A stretch of 27,629 bases of DNA from an uncultured Planctomycetaceae bacterium (GCA_937952455.1 CALFYU010000586.1:1-27629), one strand, 5' to 3'; positions 8,930 to 17,591 are shown, numbered from the stretch's first letter. The notes: generated by a model from the letters alone, not told the origin. Translations and numbers: made by a program.

Positions 8930-10849
8930 ATGAAATGCTATCGATGGTTTTTGTGTCTGGCCGTTTGCCTGATGGTCGTAAATCGCGGCGCCGCCGAGGA
9001 ACTGAAACGGCTGCGGCACAACAATCCCGGTCTGGTTGTCGATCTGGGAGTGGGGCTGTGGGCGTTTCCGCTGCCGATGGATTATGACGGCGACGGCGAC
9101 AACGATCTCGTCGTCTCTTGCCCCGACAAGCCCTACAACGGGACGTACTTCTTCGAGAATACGTCCGGCGACGTCGCGCTGCCGGTCTTTCGGCCGGGCG
9201 TTCAGATTGGCAAGGGTTTTCACCACATCCAGGTGTCGTACGTGGACGGCGAACCGCGGGTGATGACGCCGGGGGCCGAGTATCGCAACTTCAAGAAGTC
9301 GCAATTCGACGACAAGCAAACATTGCCCCTGGACGCTGAGGTTCACGAGAACAAGGTGCGGGCCAATCAATGGAAGTATGTCGACTATAACGGCGACGGG
9401 ACGTTGGACATCATCGTGGGCGTCGGCGACTGGACGGACTACGGCTGGGACGACGCCTACAACGAAAAAGGGGAATGGACCCGCGGCCCTTTGCGCGGTT
9501 ATGTCTATGTCGCGTTAAACGACGGAACGAATGAGCAACCGAAATACGCGAAACCCGAAAAAGTCTCGGTGGGAGACCAACCGCTGGAGGTGTACGGGTG
9601 GCCCTCGCCGAATTTCGTCGACTTCGACGGCGATGGCGATCTGGATTTATTGTGCGGCGAATTCCTGGACAGCTTCACGTACTTTGAGAACGCCGGCACG
9701 CGGACCGAGCCCAGTTACTCGGCCGGAAAAACGCTAACGCACGGCGGCGAAGAGTTGACGATGGATCTGGAAATGATCACTCCCACGGCGTTCGATTGGG
9801 ACAAGGACGGCGACGCCGATCTGATTTGCGGAGATGAGGACGGCCGCGTGGCGTTTATAGAGAACACGGGCAAGCTGGCTGGCGGGGTGCCGGAGTTTCT
9901 CCCGCCAGTGTACTTTCAACAGGAAGCGGACGAGGTCAAATTCGGCGCGCTGGCCACACCTTATGCCTTCGATTGGGACGGCGACGGCGATGAAGACCTG
10001 ATTTGCGGCAACACGGCCGGCTACATCGGATTCATCGAGAACTTAGCGGGCGGCGCAACGCCCAAGTGGGCGGCGCCGGTCCGTCTGCAGGCCGAGGGAG
10101 AAACGATTCGCATCATGGCGGGCGAGAACGGCTCGATCCAAGGCCCCTGTGAAGCGAAGTGGGGATATACCACATTGAGCGTTGCCGACTGGGACGGCGA
10201 TGAATTGCCCGACATCATGGTCAATTCCATTTGGGGGGAAATCTTGTGGTATCGCAACGTCGGAACGCGAACCGCTCCCGAATTGGCGGCTGGTCGGCCG
10301 ATTGAAGTAGAATGGCCGGGGGCCCCGCCGAAGCCGGAGTGGACCTGGTGGAATCCGACCGGAAAGCAACTCGTGACGCAGTGGCGCACAACTCCCGCAA
10401 TGGTCGATTGGAACAATGACGGTTTGATGGATCTGGTGATGTTGGACCACGAGGGTTATTTGGCACTGTTCCGGCGCTATCGCGAAGAGGACAAATTGAA
10501 ATTGCTGCCCGGCGCCCGCGTGTTTTCCGACGAAACCGGCAAGCTGCTGCGTCTCAATGAGCGTCCGGCCGGCAAGAGTGGCCGCCGCAAGATATGTCTG
10601 GCGGACGTTGACGGCGACGGTCGCCGCGACATGCTGATGAACAGCGTCAATGCGGACTGGTACCGCAACGTGGGCGACGTAAACGGCCGCACGGCGTTCA
10701 AGAACCAAGGCCCAATCGACACGCGGCGGGTCTCAGGTCACAGCAGCAGCCCGGCCATGATCGACCTCAACGGCGATGGTGTGCGGGAGTTTCTGATCGG
10801 AGCGGAGGACGGGCACTTTTATTACCGGCCGAATCAGTACGCGCAGTGA
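8930..10849 (+). CDS. Exported FG-GAP/VCBS repeat protein (beta-propeller)
   Basis: 640 residues from the ATG at 8930, preceded by AAAGGA; the frame is open from 8882, but the upstream part overlaps the transporter end and hides the signal peptide. Residues 1-22 are the signal peptide (WFLCLAVCLMVV). I count nine Asp-rich calcium-type motifs of the FG-GAP/VCBS form, such as DYDGDGDNDLVV (about 51), DYNGDGTLDIIV, DFDGDGDLDLL, DWDKDGDADLI, DWDGDGDEDLI, DWDGDELPDIM, DWNNDGLMDLV, DVDGDGRRDML and DLNGDGVREFL near the C-terminus. Several are followed by hydrophobic blades ending in Y/F-x-E/R-N. Such proteins are secreted or surface-bound propellers. No catalytic domain is attached, so a binding role is likely. 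The ligand is unknown; the transporter next door may be functionally linked. Confidence 0.9.
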   Translation: MKCYRWFLCLAVCLMVVNRGAAEELKRLRHNNPGLVVDLGVGLWAFPLPMDYDGDGDNDLVVSCPDKPYNGTYFFENTSGDVALPVFRPGVQIGKGFHHIQVSYVDGEPRVMTPGAEYRNFKKSQFDDKQTLPLDAEVHENKVRANQWKYVDYNGDGTLDIIVGVGDWTDYGWDDAYNEKGEWTRGPLRGYVYVALNDGTNEQPKYAKPEKVSVGDQPLEVYGWPSPNFVDFDGDGDLDLLCGEFLDSFTYFENAGTRTEPSYSAGKTLTHGGEELTMDLEMITPTAFDWDKDGDADLICGDEDGRVAFIENTGKLAGGVPEFLPPVYFQQEADEVKFGALATPYAFDWDGDGDEDLICGNTAGYIGFIENLAGGATPKWAAPVRLQAEGETIRIMAGENGSIQGPCEAKWGYTTLSVADWDGDELPDIMVNSIWGEILWYRNVGTRTAPELAAGRPIEVEWPGAPPKPEWTWWNPTGKQLVTQWRTTPAMVDWNNDGLMDLVMLDHEGYLALFRRYREEDKLKLLPGARVFSDETGKLLRLNERPAGKSGRRKICLADVDGDGRRDMLMNSVNADWYRNVGDVNGRTAFKNQGPIDTRRVSGHSSSPAMIDLNGDGVREFLIGAEDGHFYYRPNQYAQ

Positions 10850-10965
10850 CGGTGTGTCGCAATCTATCGGATGAGGATTGCCAGGACATTTGCACTAGGA
10901 AAATCTTCGCCGACGGCGTTGATGGCGCGTTCTATTCTAAACAAATTGGCGAAATCATGTTATCA

Positions 10966-11015
10966 CTCTAGAAATCAGGGGCTGCGCAATTCGTAATCGC
11001 CCAAACTTTCTAGAG
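10966..11015 (+). promoter_or_regulatory. Inverted repeat reaching the ribosome binding site of the next gene
   Basis: CTCTAGAAA at 10966-10974 is perfectly complementary to TTTCTAGAG at 11007-11015, 32 bases apart. The right arm overlaps the AGAGGAG Shine-Dalgarno sequence of the gene starting at 11028, so a folded mRNA would hide it. It could instead be a protein-binding palindrome. Confidence 0.35.
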
Positions 11016-11027
11016 GAGAACCACGCC

Positions 11028-11744
11028 ATGCGCCGTTGCGTCGTTTTGTCCGCGTTTGTTTTTTGGGGATTGACCTCAGCCTTGCCGGCGGCGGAGCAGG
11101 AGGAATTCTACTACCGCCTGCCGGACGACGGGGTGTGGTGCCGCTACTTCGTCAATTTGAATATCGCGGGCGTCGAGACCGCCTCGCCCTGGGTGATTTC
11201 CTCAGTCGGCCGCAAGGACCTCGGCGGCGAAAAGTGCCGCTGGGTCGAATTGAAGCAACTCAGCGAAGATTCGAAAAAGACGCTTCGCGTGTTCAAGGCG
11301 CTTGTCCCCGAGAATGCCTTTGGAAAAGGAAAAGACCCGACCGCCGAAGTCCGTGCCGCGTGGGGCCAAGAAGGGGACGCTGCACCGCGGGAACTATCCG
11401 TGGACGGAGAGTTGGACACCTTCAACCGATTCGTGATGTTGGTTTTGCGCGGGCCAACCAAAAACATCAAGACTTTGGACACGACCGAATCGATCGACTG
11501 GCAAAAAGGGAAGCTGAAGTGCGGCGTGATTACGGGCGAGAGCAGCTTTGAGTCCGACAATGGGGAACTACAGGCCCGATTGACGCACCGCCTGCTGATC
11601 CATGACGAGATTCCCTTTCGATTAGCCGGCTCCAGATTTCATATCGACGTACAGGTCCTGGGCCAGAACGTGAAGGCAGGGGCGGAGTTTTCGCTCGTCG
11701 AAACCGGTACCGACGCCAAGAGTGTGTTGCCCAACATCGATTGA
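11028..11744 (+). CDS. Exported protein of unknown function
   Basis: 238 residues. The ATG at 11028 has a good AGAGGAG site nine bases upstream. Residues 1-22 are a signal peptide (LSAFVFWGLTSALPAA) followed by EQEEFYYRLPDDGVW. The rest has the mixed strand pattern of a small beta-rich domain, with two Cys (in WCRYF and KCRW) and one further on (KLKCGV), and no catalytic motif. I do not recognise the family. The protein ends with an ordinary soluble tail, so it is probably periplasmic. It is followed after 186 bases by another exported or anchored protein on the same strand; the spacing leaves room for a separate promoter. Confidence 0.8.
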   Translation: MRRCVVLSAFVFWGLTSALPAAEQEEFYYRLPDDGVWCRYFVNLNIAGVETASPWVISSVGRKDLGGEKCRWVELKQLSEDSKKTLRVFKALVPENAFGKGKDPTAEVRAAWGQEGDAAPRELSVDGELDTFNRFVMLVLRGPTKNIKTLDTTESIDWQKGKLKCGVITGESSFESDNGELQARLTHRLLIHDEIPFRLAGSRFHIDVQVLGQNVKAGAEFSLVETGTDAKSVLPNID

Positions 11745-11930
11745 TATGGTGAAACGCGTCGGACGTTTGAGCGATGCTGTGCGGGTGCGAACTGCTCTCA
11801 CGTTTGCCGTCACTGGCAATACGACATTCTCAGAGGTACGATTCGCCAAGCGCCGCTAATATTTCACCTCGGCGGACGAATGACTCGTGACTTGGGGCAA
11901 AATTCTTCTCAAAGTAGGGAGCTTGAGACC

Positions 11931-13850
11931 ATGTCGGTGGGGATGGGGTTTGCTGAGATCTTGTTGATTTTATTGTCCGGCGGCGGATTGGGACCGATGT
12001 TGGGCATGCCGCCGGGGCCGCGGGATGCGGCGCTTCTGAATTGTCCGCCGGCGAATACGATCGTCTACGCCGAATGGGCCGCTCGCGGACCGGGCAAAGA
12101 AGGTGCAGCGGGGATCGAAGGTTTGATCGCCGATCAAGAGGTTCAACAGTTTCTGACAAAAGTCCAGGCGGCCATCGTGGAAGGCGTGGCCGCCGAAACC
12201 GAAAGTGGGTCTCCTGAGGAACAGGTCCTCGGCGACGTGCTGCCGCGGTTGGGATTCGAGTTAATCAAACATCCCGGGTGTTTGTACCTCAGCTATCAGG
12301 AGGACAACGTCATCACCGGCGACACCCCGCCGGCCATGCTGACTTCGTTGGCGCAGGGAATGCGGTTTGCCCTGATTGTTAACGGCGAGAAACAAGCGGA
12401 TAAAATCACGGCCGACTTTCTGGAATTGACACAGTTTTTGCCCGACGGCGAGCGCCGCGAAACGTTGGATCGGCTGGAATTGCCGCTACGGATTCCCGGC
12501 GTGCCGGTTTTGGCTCATCGCCATGAGGACTATTTCATTCTGGCTGCCGGCGACGGCGCCTTGGACGCGGCGATTGCGGGGCTTGACGGCAAATCGAACG
12601 GATTGGCCGATGACGAGCGTTTCAAGAGTGGAGTCAAAAAGGTCGAATTCCAACGCAGCGGCGGCATTTCCTGGGTGGATACGCGACAGGTGCTTAAATT
12701 GGCTGCGTCAGTGTTGGAGCCGACCGGCGTGGATGTGTCCGGCATGGCAACGCTGGTGGGACTGGACTCGTTGGATTACGTCGTCACGGCTACCGGCATC
12801 GATGACGGGCAAATCAGTTGCCGGCGGTTCATCGCTACCGGCGGAAAAACCGACGGCATTTTGAAACTTGCTTCCGGCCGGGCGATCACCAGTGACGACG
12901 TGACGCAAATTCCGGCAGACGTCGATTTCGCCTTCGCCGCCAGCCTCGACGCGGCCGGGATTTTGGATGAGGTGCGGAAGATTCTGTCCGCCGCCGGCCC
13001 GGGCCCGGCGCAGGCCTTGGAAAATGCGCTGGCGGTGATCGAGCGGGAGTCCGGCATCGCCGTCGAAGACGACCTGTTCACCGCGTTCGGCGACGTTTGG
13101 ACCATCTACAACAGCCCGTCGGGGGGTGGTTGGCTGTTTTCGGGATCGATACTCACACTCGATGTGCGCGACGTGGCCAAATCGAAAATCACCTATTTCA
13201 AGATCGTCGAAGCCTTCAAACGAAACTTGCAGGGTGTGAATAACAACGGGTTCCGCGCTCGGGGAGTGGAAGTGAAGAGCGCCGAATTCCTGGACCGCAC
13301 GATTCATTACCTCAACGTCGTGGGGGACGACGACGTGCCGTTTACACCGGCGATATGTCTGACGCCGGAACGACTTTACATCGCGCTGCATCCGCAAAGC
13401 ATCAAAGCACAGCTTCGGTTCCTGGACTCCAAGGAGAAGTCGTTCGCTGCTGGTTTCAACGACGTGCTCGATCCGCCGAAAGGAGAGTTGTTGTCTCTGA
13501 CCTATTGGGATGCACAGACGACGGTCAAGCTGTTGTACTCGTTAGTGCCGTACTTCGGACAGGTGATATTGACGAACGCGCAAGCGGAGTGGGCGATTGA
13601 TATCGATTCGTTCGATATTCCGTCGGCCCCGGCGATCTTGCCTTACGTCGGCCCGTACACCACAACGACGGTGCGAACACCGGAGGGAATCTTGACCACC
13701 TCGACCAGTGCTTTGCCGATACCGGTCGGTTCGGCGCTGGGGACGATGTTTCCCATGATCGGATTCTTCCGCGTGCAGCCGGCGTTTCGCGTACAGCAAC
13801 GGGCAATTCGCGAAGCCCCCGCCGCCCCGGCAGACGAGCTACCACGTTAA
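11931..13850 (+). CDS. Large exported or membrane-anchored protein of unknown function
   Basis: 639 residues from the ATG at 11931, with AGGGAG about nine bases upstream; an in-frame ATG at 11880 would add 17 polar residues ahead of the hydrophobic segment and is less likely. Residues 6-24 (FAEILLILLSGGGLGPMLG) form a hydrophobic, glycine-rich segment that could be a signal sequence or an anchor. The following region begins PPGPRDAALLNCPP. The body is an alternation of strands and helices with repeated units of the type VLAHRHEDYFILAAGDGAL, as in periplasmic proteins annotated as DUF3352-like, but I cannot confirm that family by eye. The C-terminus is Pro- and Ala-rich. No active-site motif. 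It converges on thiG with 64 bases between the stops. Confidence 0.8.
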   Translation: MSVGMGFAEILLILLSGGGLGPMLGMPPGPRDAALLNCPPANTIVYAEWAARGPGKEGAAGIEGLIADQEVQQFLTKVQAAIVEGVAAETESGSPEEQVLGDVLPRLGFELIKHPGCLYLSYQEDNVITGDTPPAMLTSLAQGMRFALIVNGEKQADKITADFLELTQFLPDGERRETLDRLELPLRIPGVPVLAHRHEDYFILAAGDGALDAAIAGLDGKSNGLADDERFKSGVKKVEFQRSGGISWVDTRQVLKLAASVLEPTGVDVSGMATLVGLDSLDYVVTATGIDDGQISCRRFIATGGKTDGILKLASGRAITSDDVTQIPADVDFAFAASLDAAGILDEVRKILSAAGPGPAQALENALAVIERESGIAVEDDLFTAFGDVWTIYNSPSGGGWLFSGSILTLDVRDVAKSKITYFKIVEAFKRNLQGVNNNGFRARGVEVKSAEFLDRTIHYLNVVGDDDVPFTPAICLTPERLYIALHPQSIKAQLRFLDSKEKSFAAGFNDVLDPPKGELLSLTYWDAQTTVKLLYSLVPYFGQVILTNAQAEWAIDIDSFDIPSAPAILPYVGPYTTTTVRTPEGILTTSTSALPIPVGSALGTMFPMIGFFRVQPAFRVQQRAIREAPAAPADELPR

Positions 13851-13914
13851 TCCCGCCATTGCGTAACACATCCCCCCGCTTCGCCGGAGGGTCGGCGCGC
13901 CATTGTTCAACCAA

Positions 13915-14742
13915 TCACCGCCGCGCAAAATCCGCGTCCGGGCTGGAAGCGGTCGCGTACAGTTTGCGGGGAATTCGGCCGGCACGATACGACCAGCGGC
14001 CGGCCGCCGTCGCGGCCCGCATGGCGTGGGCCATGGTGAGCGGATCGTCGGCCGCGGCAATCGCTGTGTTCAGCAGCACGCCGTCGCAGCCGAGTTCCAT
14101 GGCCCCGCAGACGTCGCTGGCGGCACCCACCCCCGCATCGACAATCACCGGGTAGTCCGGATCCCCTTCCTTGAGGTACTCGAGACAGATGCGGATGTTG
14201 TTGGGATTCAAAATCCCCTGCCCGCTGCCGATCGGACTGCCGGCCGGCATGACCGACGTGGCCCCCGCTTCTTTCAAGCGGCGGGCGGTGATCGGGTCGT
14301 CCGTCGTGTAGACGAGGACTTGGAATCCCTCGCCGACGAGTTGTTCGGTGGCGGCCACCGTGGCGACCGGATCGGGCAACAGTGTCTTGGCATCTCCCAA
14401 AACTTCGAGCTTGACCCAATCCGCACCCGGGTTTTCCAAACCGGAGAGGATCTCGCGGCCCATTCGCGCCGTGCGGACTGCGTCTTCGGCGTTAAAACAG
14501 CCGGCGGTGTTGGGCAGGATCGTGTACCGCTTCAGGTCAATGAAATCGAGGATGTTCCGGCCTTCGGCGTCGACCAGACGTTCGCGGCGGACGGCCACCG
14601 TGATCACCTCAGCCCCGCTGGCCTCCAGGCAATCCCGTATCAATGCATACGTGGCGTACTACCCGGGCCCCCCGATCATTCGTGACGAGAATTCGTGAGA
14701 TCCTAAAACGAGCGGTGCATCGGCTGCGAGTTCGGTGGACAT
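13915..14742 (-). CDS. thiG: Thiazole synthase ThiG, frame broken by an in-frame TAG at codon 28
   Basis: ThiG condenses 1-deoxyxylulose 5-phosphate, dehydroglycine and sulfur from ThiS-thiocarboxylate into thiazole phosphate. The frame from the ATG at 14742 reads MSTELAADAPLVLG, then EFSSRMIGGPG, then TAG (14661-14659), then YATYALIRDCLEASGAEV. In ThiG proteins this site is the conserved Lys of GTGKY, so one base (AAG to TAG) explains the break. Everything downstream is intact: the Schiff-base lysine in DWVKLEV (residue 111 of the repaired frame), LLPNTAG, MPAGSPIGSGQG, VIVDAGVG, GVLLNTAI and the C-terminal TASSP. A truncated product from TTG at 14643 would lack the first strand and has no ribosome binding site. 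It is either a pseudogene by one substitution or a sequencing error. A 7-base tandem repeat lies just upstream. Confidence 0.88.
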
Positions 14743-14753
14743 GCGATTTTCTA

Positions 14754-14781
14754 GTAGGCGGTAGGCGGATGGCGGTAGGCA
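14754..14781. repeat. Four tandem 7-base repeats
   Basis: GTAGGCG, GTAGGCG, GATGGCG, GTAGGCA follow each other without gaps between thiS and thiG. They occupy the place where the thiG ribosome binding site would be expected on the minus strand, and no Shine-Dalgarno sequence is seen there. Confidence 0.7.
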
Positions 14782-14820
14782 GAAATCTAAGATCGGCCTG
14801 TGTTCTTCGATTCGACAGGT

Positions 14821-15021
14821 TTAGCCGCCGCCGACGAGGGTTACGATTTCGAGTTCGTCGTGCGGCTGTAATTTGCAGGAGGGGTGTTCGCCGCGGGGGA
14901 TCAATTGCCGATTGCGTTCGACAGCGACGTACTTGGGCTGCAAGTCCAATTCGCGCAGTAGTTCGGCGATTGACATGCCCGGCGCGATTTCTCTCGGTTC
15001 GCCGTTGATCGACACTTCCAC
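14821..15021 (-). CDS. thiS: Sulfur carrier protein ThiS
   Basis: 66 residues from a GTG at 15021, with GGGGAG about eleven bases upstream; a longer frame from 15093 adds 24 residues that do not match the family. It has the ubiquitin-like pattern of ThiS: VSINGEPREIAPGMSIAELL, then VAVERNRQLIPR, then DELEIVTLVGGG. The C-terminal Gly-Gly is the site that is adenylated and turned into a thiocarboxylate to give sulfur to ThiG. It lies between thiE and thiG on the same strand. The 254 bases between it and thiE hold no convincing gene. No thiF-type activating enzyme is in the window, so activation must come from elsewhere. Confidence 0.92.
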   Translation of the reverse strand: MEVSINGEPREIAPGMSIAELLRELDLQPKYVAVERNRQLIPRGEHPSCKLQPHDELEIVTLVGGG

Positions 15022-15275
15022 GTTTGTTCTTGCTCCCCGAGGATGGCGCGCATCAGGCCGCGTCTCACAACCCCGCACAAAGCTCAATGACATGATGAGA
15101 ATCGACGCAGGCCACTGCTGGCTGGTCCAGCATGCTTTGTGCCGATCACGCGGTTTACACCGGCGGGCACGCCGGCAGCGGCAACCTTGTCAGCGCCCGA
15201 CCTACGGAAGTGTAAATCCCGATGCTGTTGAGCGTCAACCATTGCGATTCGTGCCTCGCGGTCGGCGGCGAGCAG

Positions 15276-16790
15276 TTAATTCTTGAGTGCCGACAACAGT
15301 TCCGCGGCGGCAGATTGGCTGTCTTCGGCCAAACACACGGCGCTACTGACGGCGACGCGGGTGGCGCCGGCGGCGGTGACTTCCGCGATATTCTCCCGCG
15401 TAATGCCGCCGATGGCGTACCACGGCAAGGTGATTTCGGCCGCTACCTGACGGACGAAATCCAACCCGGCCAGATCGGTGAACTGTTTTGTCGTGCTGGA
15501 AAAGACCGGACCGACGCCGAGGTAATCCGCTCCATCGATCACCGCCTGCCGTGCTTGTTCGATCGTATGCGTAGATACCCCGACGCTCTTGTCCGTCCCG
15601 ACGATCCGCCGGGCATCCTTCACGGACAGTTCGTCCTGCCCGATATGGACTCCGTCGGCATCGGACAGCAGGGCCAGATCCGGGCGGTCGTTCATGATGA
15701 ACATCGCCCCTGCTTCGCGCGTCCATTCGCGTACGCGGCGGGCGAACTCCAGCAATCGCCGGTCGGGCATGTCCTTCTCACGCAGTTGAACGATGCTCAC
15801 CCCCCCGGCGAGCGCGCCGCGGATGGCGGGGCCGCTGCCGTGGTGGCACAATTCCTCGGTAACGAGCAGGTACAAATTCCGGCCGGCCAGCCGCCGTTGA
15901 TTTTCGAGCGTGGTGAGGATCGATTTTTCCAGCGTGTACAGCCGATACCGCAACTGCTCAAACTGTCCTCCCAGATCGGTCGCAACAGTCTTGCTGTATT
16001 CTTCCAACGTCCGCAGGGCTTCCTGCACGCGTTTGAGATTTGCGTGCAGCACGTCGGACAACAACTCACGCCGCGCCTCGGCGGTCGTGGAAATATTCGT
16101 TCCCACATCGGACAAAGTGTCGCGTGCAGCGGCCAGCTCGTGCGGCGCGATGGCGGAAATCGCCGTAGCAAAATCATGCCGCCACGATTTGAGCAACTTC
16201 GACAGATGGGCGTCGTCGCAGGCGAAGCGGACGTAATCTTCGACCACGCGGACCCCTTCGCGGGCGCGGTTGGCGGCGGCATCGATGATTCGCAGGGCAC
16301 TGTGCCGTTCTGAGGCATTGGGAGCCGCAAATTCAATCATCACATCAGTGGCCAGCGGCTCAGCGGAAAATCCCGATTTTTCGTCGACGAGTTGCATGAG
16401 TTGGTCGCGCTGAACGCCGTGGTCGTGGAGCCATTTCGATACGTCGGAGTCGACGACCAATAGTCCCCACAGCAAATGCTCGGTTCCCACTTCGCTGTGC
16501 CGCCCCTGGCTGGCCGCTGCATGCCGCGCTTCCTGCACGACCAATTCGATTTGTTCGCTTGCCGCCGGCTGGATGTCGACAGCGTTGTCGGTCTCCTTGT
16601 GGGGAAACGCGGCGTCGACCTGAGAGATTGCCAATCCGCAATCGGCCAATATCTCGCTCGCTCGCGACTCTTCCAGTACCAGACTCCGTAACAGGTGCGG
16701 CGGCTCGATGGTGGCAGATTGTGCGGAAGCGGAGATTTGTGCGGCGCGGTCCAAGGCACGGCAAGCGGCGGGGGTCAACGGCTGATGCAT
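15276..16790 (-). CDS. thiE: Clp_N-like / ThiD2 / ThiE fusion, thiamin phosphate synthase
   Basis: 504 residues from the ATG at 16790; an in-frame TTG at 16808 would add six residues. Three parts are visible. Residues 2-140 hold two repeats resembling the ClpA/ClpC N-terminal domain: LTPAACRALDRAAQ with PPHLLRSLVLEES, and IELVVQEARHAAASQG with VGTEHLLWGLLV, the latter close to ClpC's IGTEHILLGLV. Residues 162-292 match ThiD2 (LRIIDAAANRAREGVRVVED, then HANLKRVQEALRTLEEY), a family known as hydroxymethylpyrimidine phosphate kinase. Residues 303-504 are ThiE: QLREKD, NDRPDLAL, DGVHIGQ, GPVFSSTTK and YAIGGI, covering pyrophosphate, Mg and thiazole sites. ThiE joins HMP pyrophosphate to thiazole phosphate. 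It heads the thi cluster and is divergent from clpC. Confidence 0.9.
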   Translation of the reverse strand: MHQPLTPAACRALDRAAQISASAQSATIEPPHLLRSLVLEESRASEILADCGLAISQVDAAFPHKETDNAVDIQPAASEQIELVVQEARHAAASQGRHSEVGTEHLLWGLLVVDSDVSKWLHDHGVQRDQLMQLVDEKSGFSAEPLATDVMIEFAAPNASERHSALRIIDAAANRAREGVRVVEDYVRFACDDAHLSKLLKSWRHDFATAISAIAPHELAAARDTLSDVGTNISTTAEARRELLSDVLHANLKRVQEALRTLEEYSKTVATDLGGQFEQLRYRLYTLEKSILTTLENQRRLAGRNLYLLVTEELCHHGSGPAIRGALAGGVSIVQLREKDMPDRRLLEFARRVREWTREAGAMFIMNDRPDLALLSDADGVHIGQDELSVKDARRIVGTDKSVGVSTHTIEQARQAVIDGADYLGVGPVFSSTTKQFTDLAGLDFVRQVAAEITLPWYAIGGITRENIAEVTAAGATRVAVSSAVCLAEDSQSAAAELLSALKN

Positions 16791-17591
16791 GTGGAATGTC
16801 AGGTACAAATAGTCAACGAATCAAGGATTGTGGAGACCGGACCGGCCGTTGAGATAATTGGCGAAATTCAACCGTCGACGACGGATGCGGTGTCGCTCCG
16901 GAGGGCGATTTCCTGCAAGTCATGCCGCCGTCGTCGCTTATGAGCCGTCACGCGTCCCCCACGTCTTGCCATCGGCGGGACCGCTTACTAGAATTCGCGA
17001 TGGATCACACCTGGATCGGGTGTACGCCGGCCGGATATTTTTCGCAGTGTGCCAGCGGTCGAACAGACCCGCAACCTCGTCTATTTCCGGCAAAGTATTG
17101 TATCGAAAGGAACGCGGAATTGTGAGGTCGCCAACGGCAGGCTGCCCGCAGTGGGTGTGTTCGTCGCGTTAATTAGTGGTGGAGCTTCCGCGGAACAATT
17201 GCGTGGCCGTTTCCCATTGGAGAATAACGAGCAACTTTGACAACTCATTCAACTTTCCCGGTGATAACGTCTACAATTCAACCGTTGCGGGAAGTTTGAT
17301 GTTGCGGAAAAGAAACGACGTTCCCGCGGCGAAACGTGAAGTATTGTTACTACGATAGCCAATTCGGGTTGGCCCGGTGCGCGGCAAAGTCGCTACGAGC
17401 CTCGTAACCGGCGCGGATGCGGATGGCAATGAAAAAGCGAGATTTGAAGCTTTGGCGTCGGCCGTGTGGCTCGTGACGCAGAACGAATTCATGATTCCTA
17501 GAGAATTTCATCGAATCAAATAAATGCAGCCGCTGAGAGTCAGCGATTGCGAATCTGTCTTGCACCCTCGCAAGATTAAGGAGAACTTCGC
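16791..17591. other. Long divergent intergenic region between thiE and clpC
   Basis: About 800 bases without a convincing gene; the frames crossing it lack ribosome binding sites and family matches. AAGGAG at 17578-17583 serves clpC. A TTGACA at 17237-17242 followed 18 bases later by GTGATA, and a TACAAT at 17272-17277, are possible plus-strand promoter elements. I find no CIRCE element, no CtsR-type heptad repeat and no TPP riboswitch (CTGAGA core) on either strand. Confidence 0.45.

Noticed and set aside
14659..14661. Pyrrolysine or general TAG recoding at the thiG amber codon
   Set aside because: TAG ends the cytochrome, methyltransferase and 89-residue genes in this window, and no pyl genes are visible.
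15222..16313. Open frame of 363 codons on the plus strand over thiE
   Set aside because: Antisense shadow of the ThiD2-ThiE coding sequence; composition is rich in Arg, Gly and Asp as expected for a reverse frame.
16791..17591. CIRCE or CtsR operator before clpC
   Set aside because: No TTAGCACTC-N9-GAGTGCTAA and no tandem GGTCAAA-type heptads could be found on either strand.
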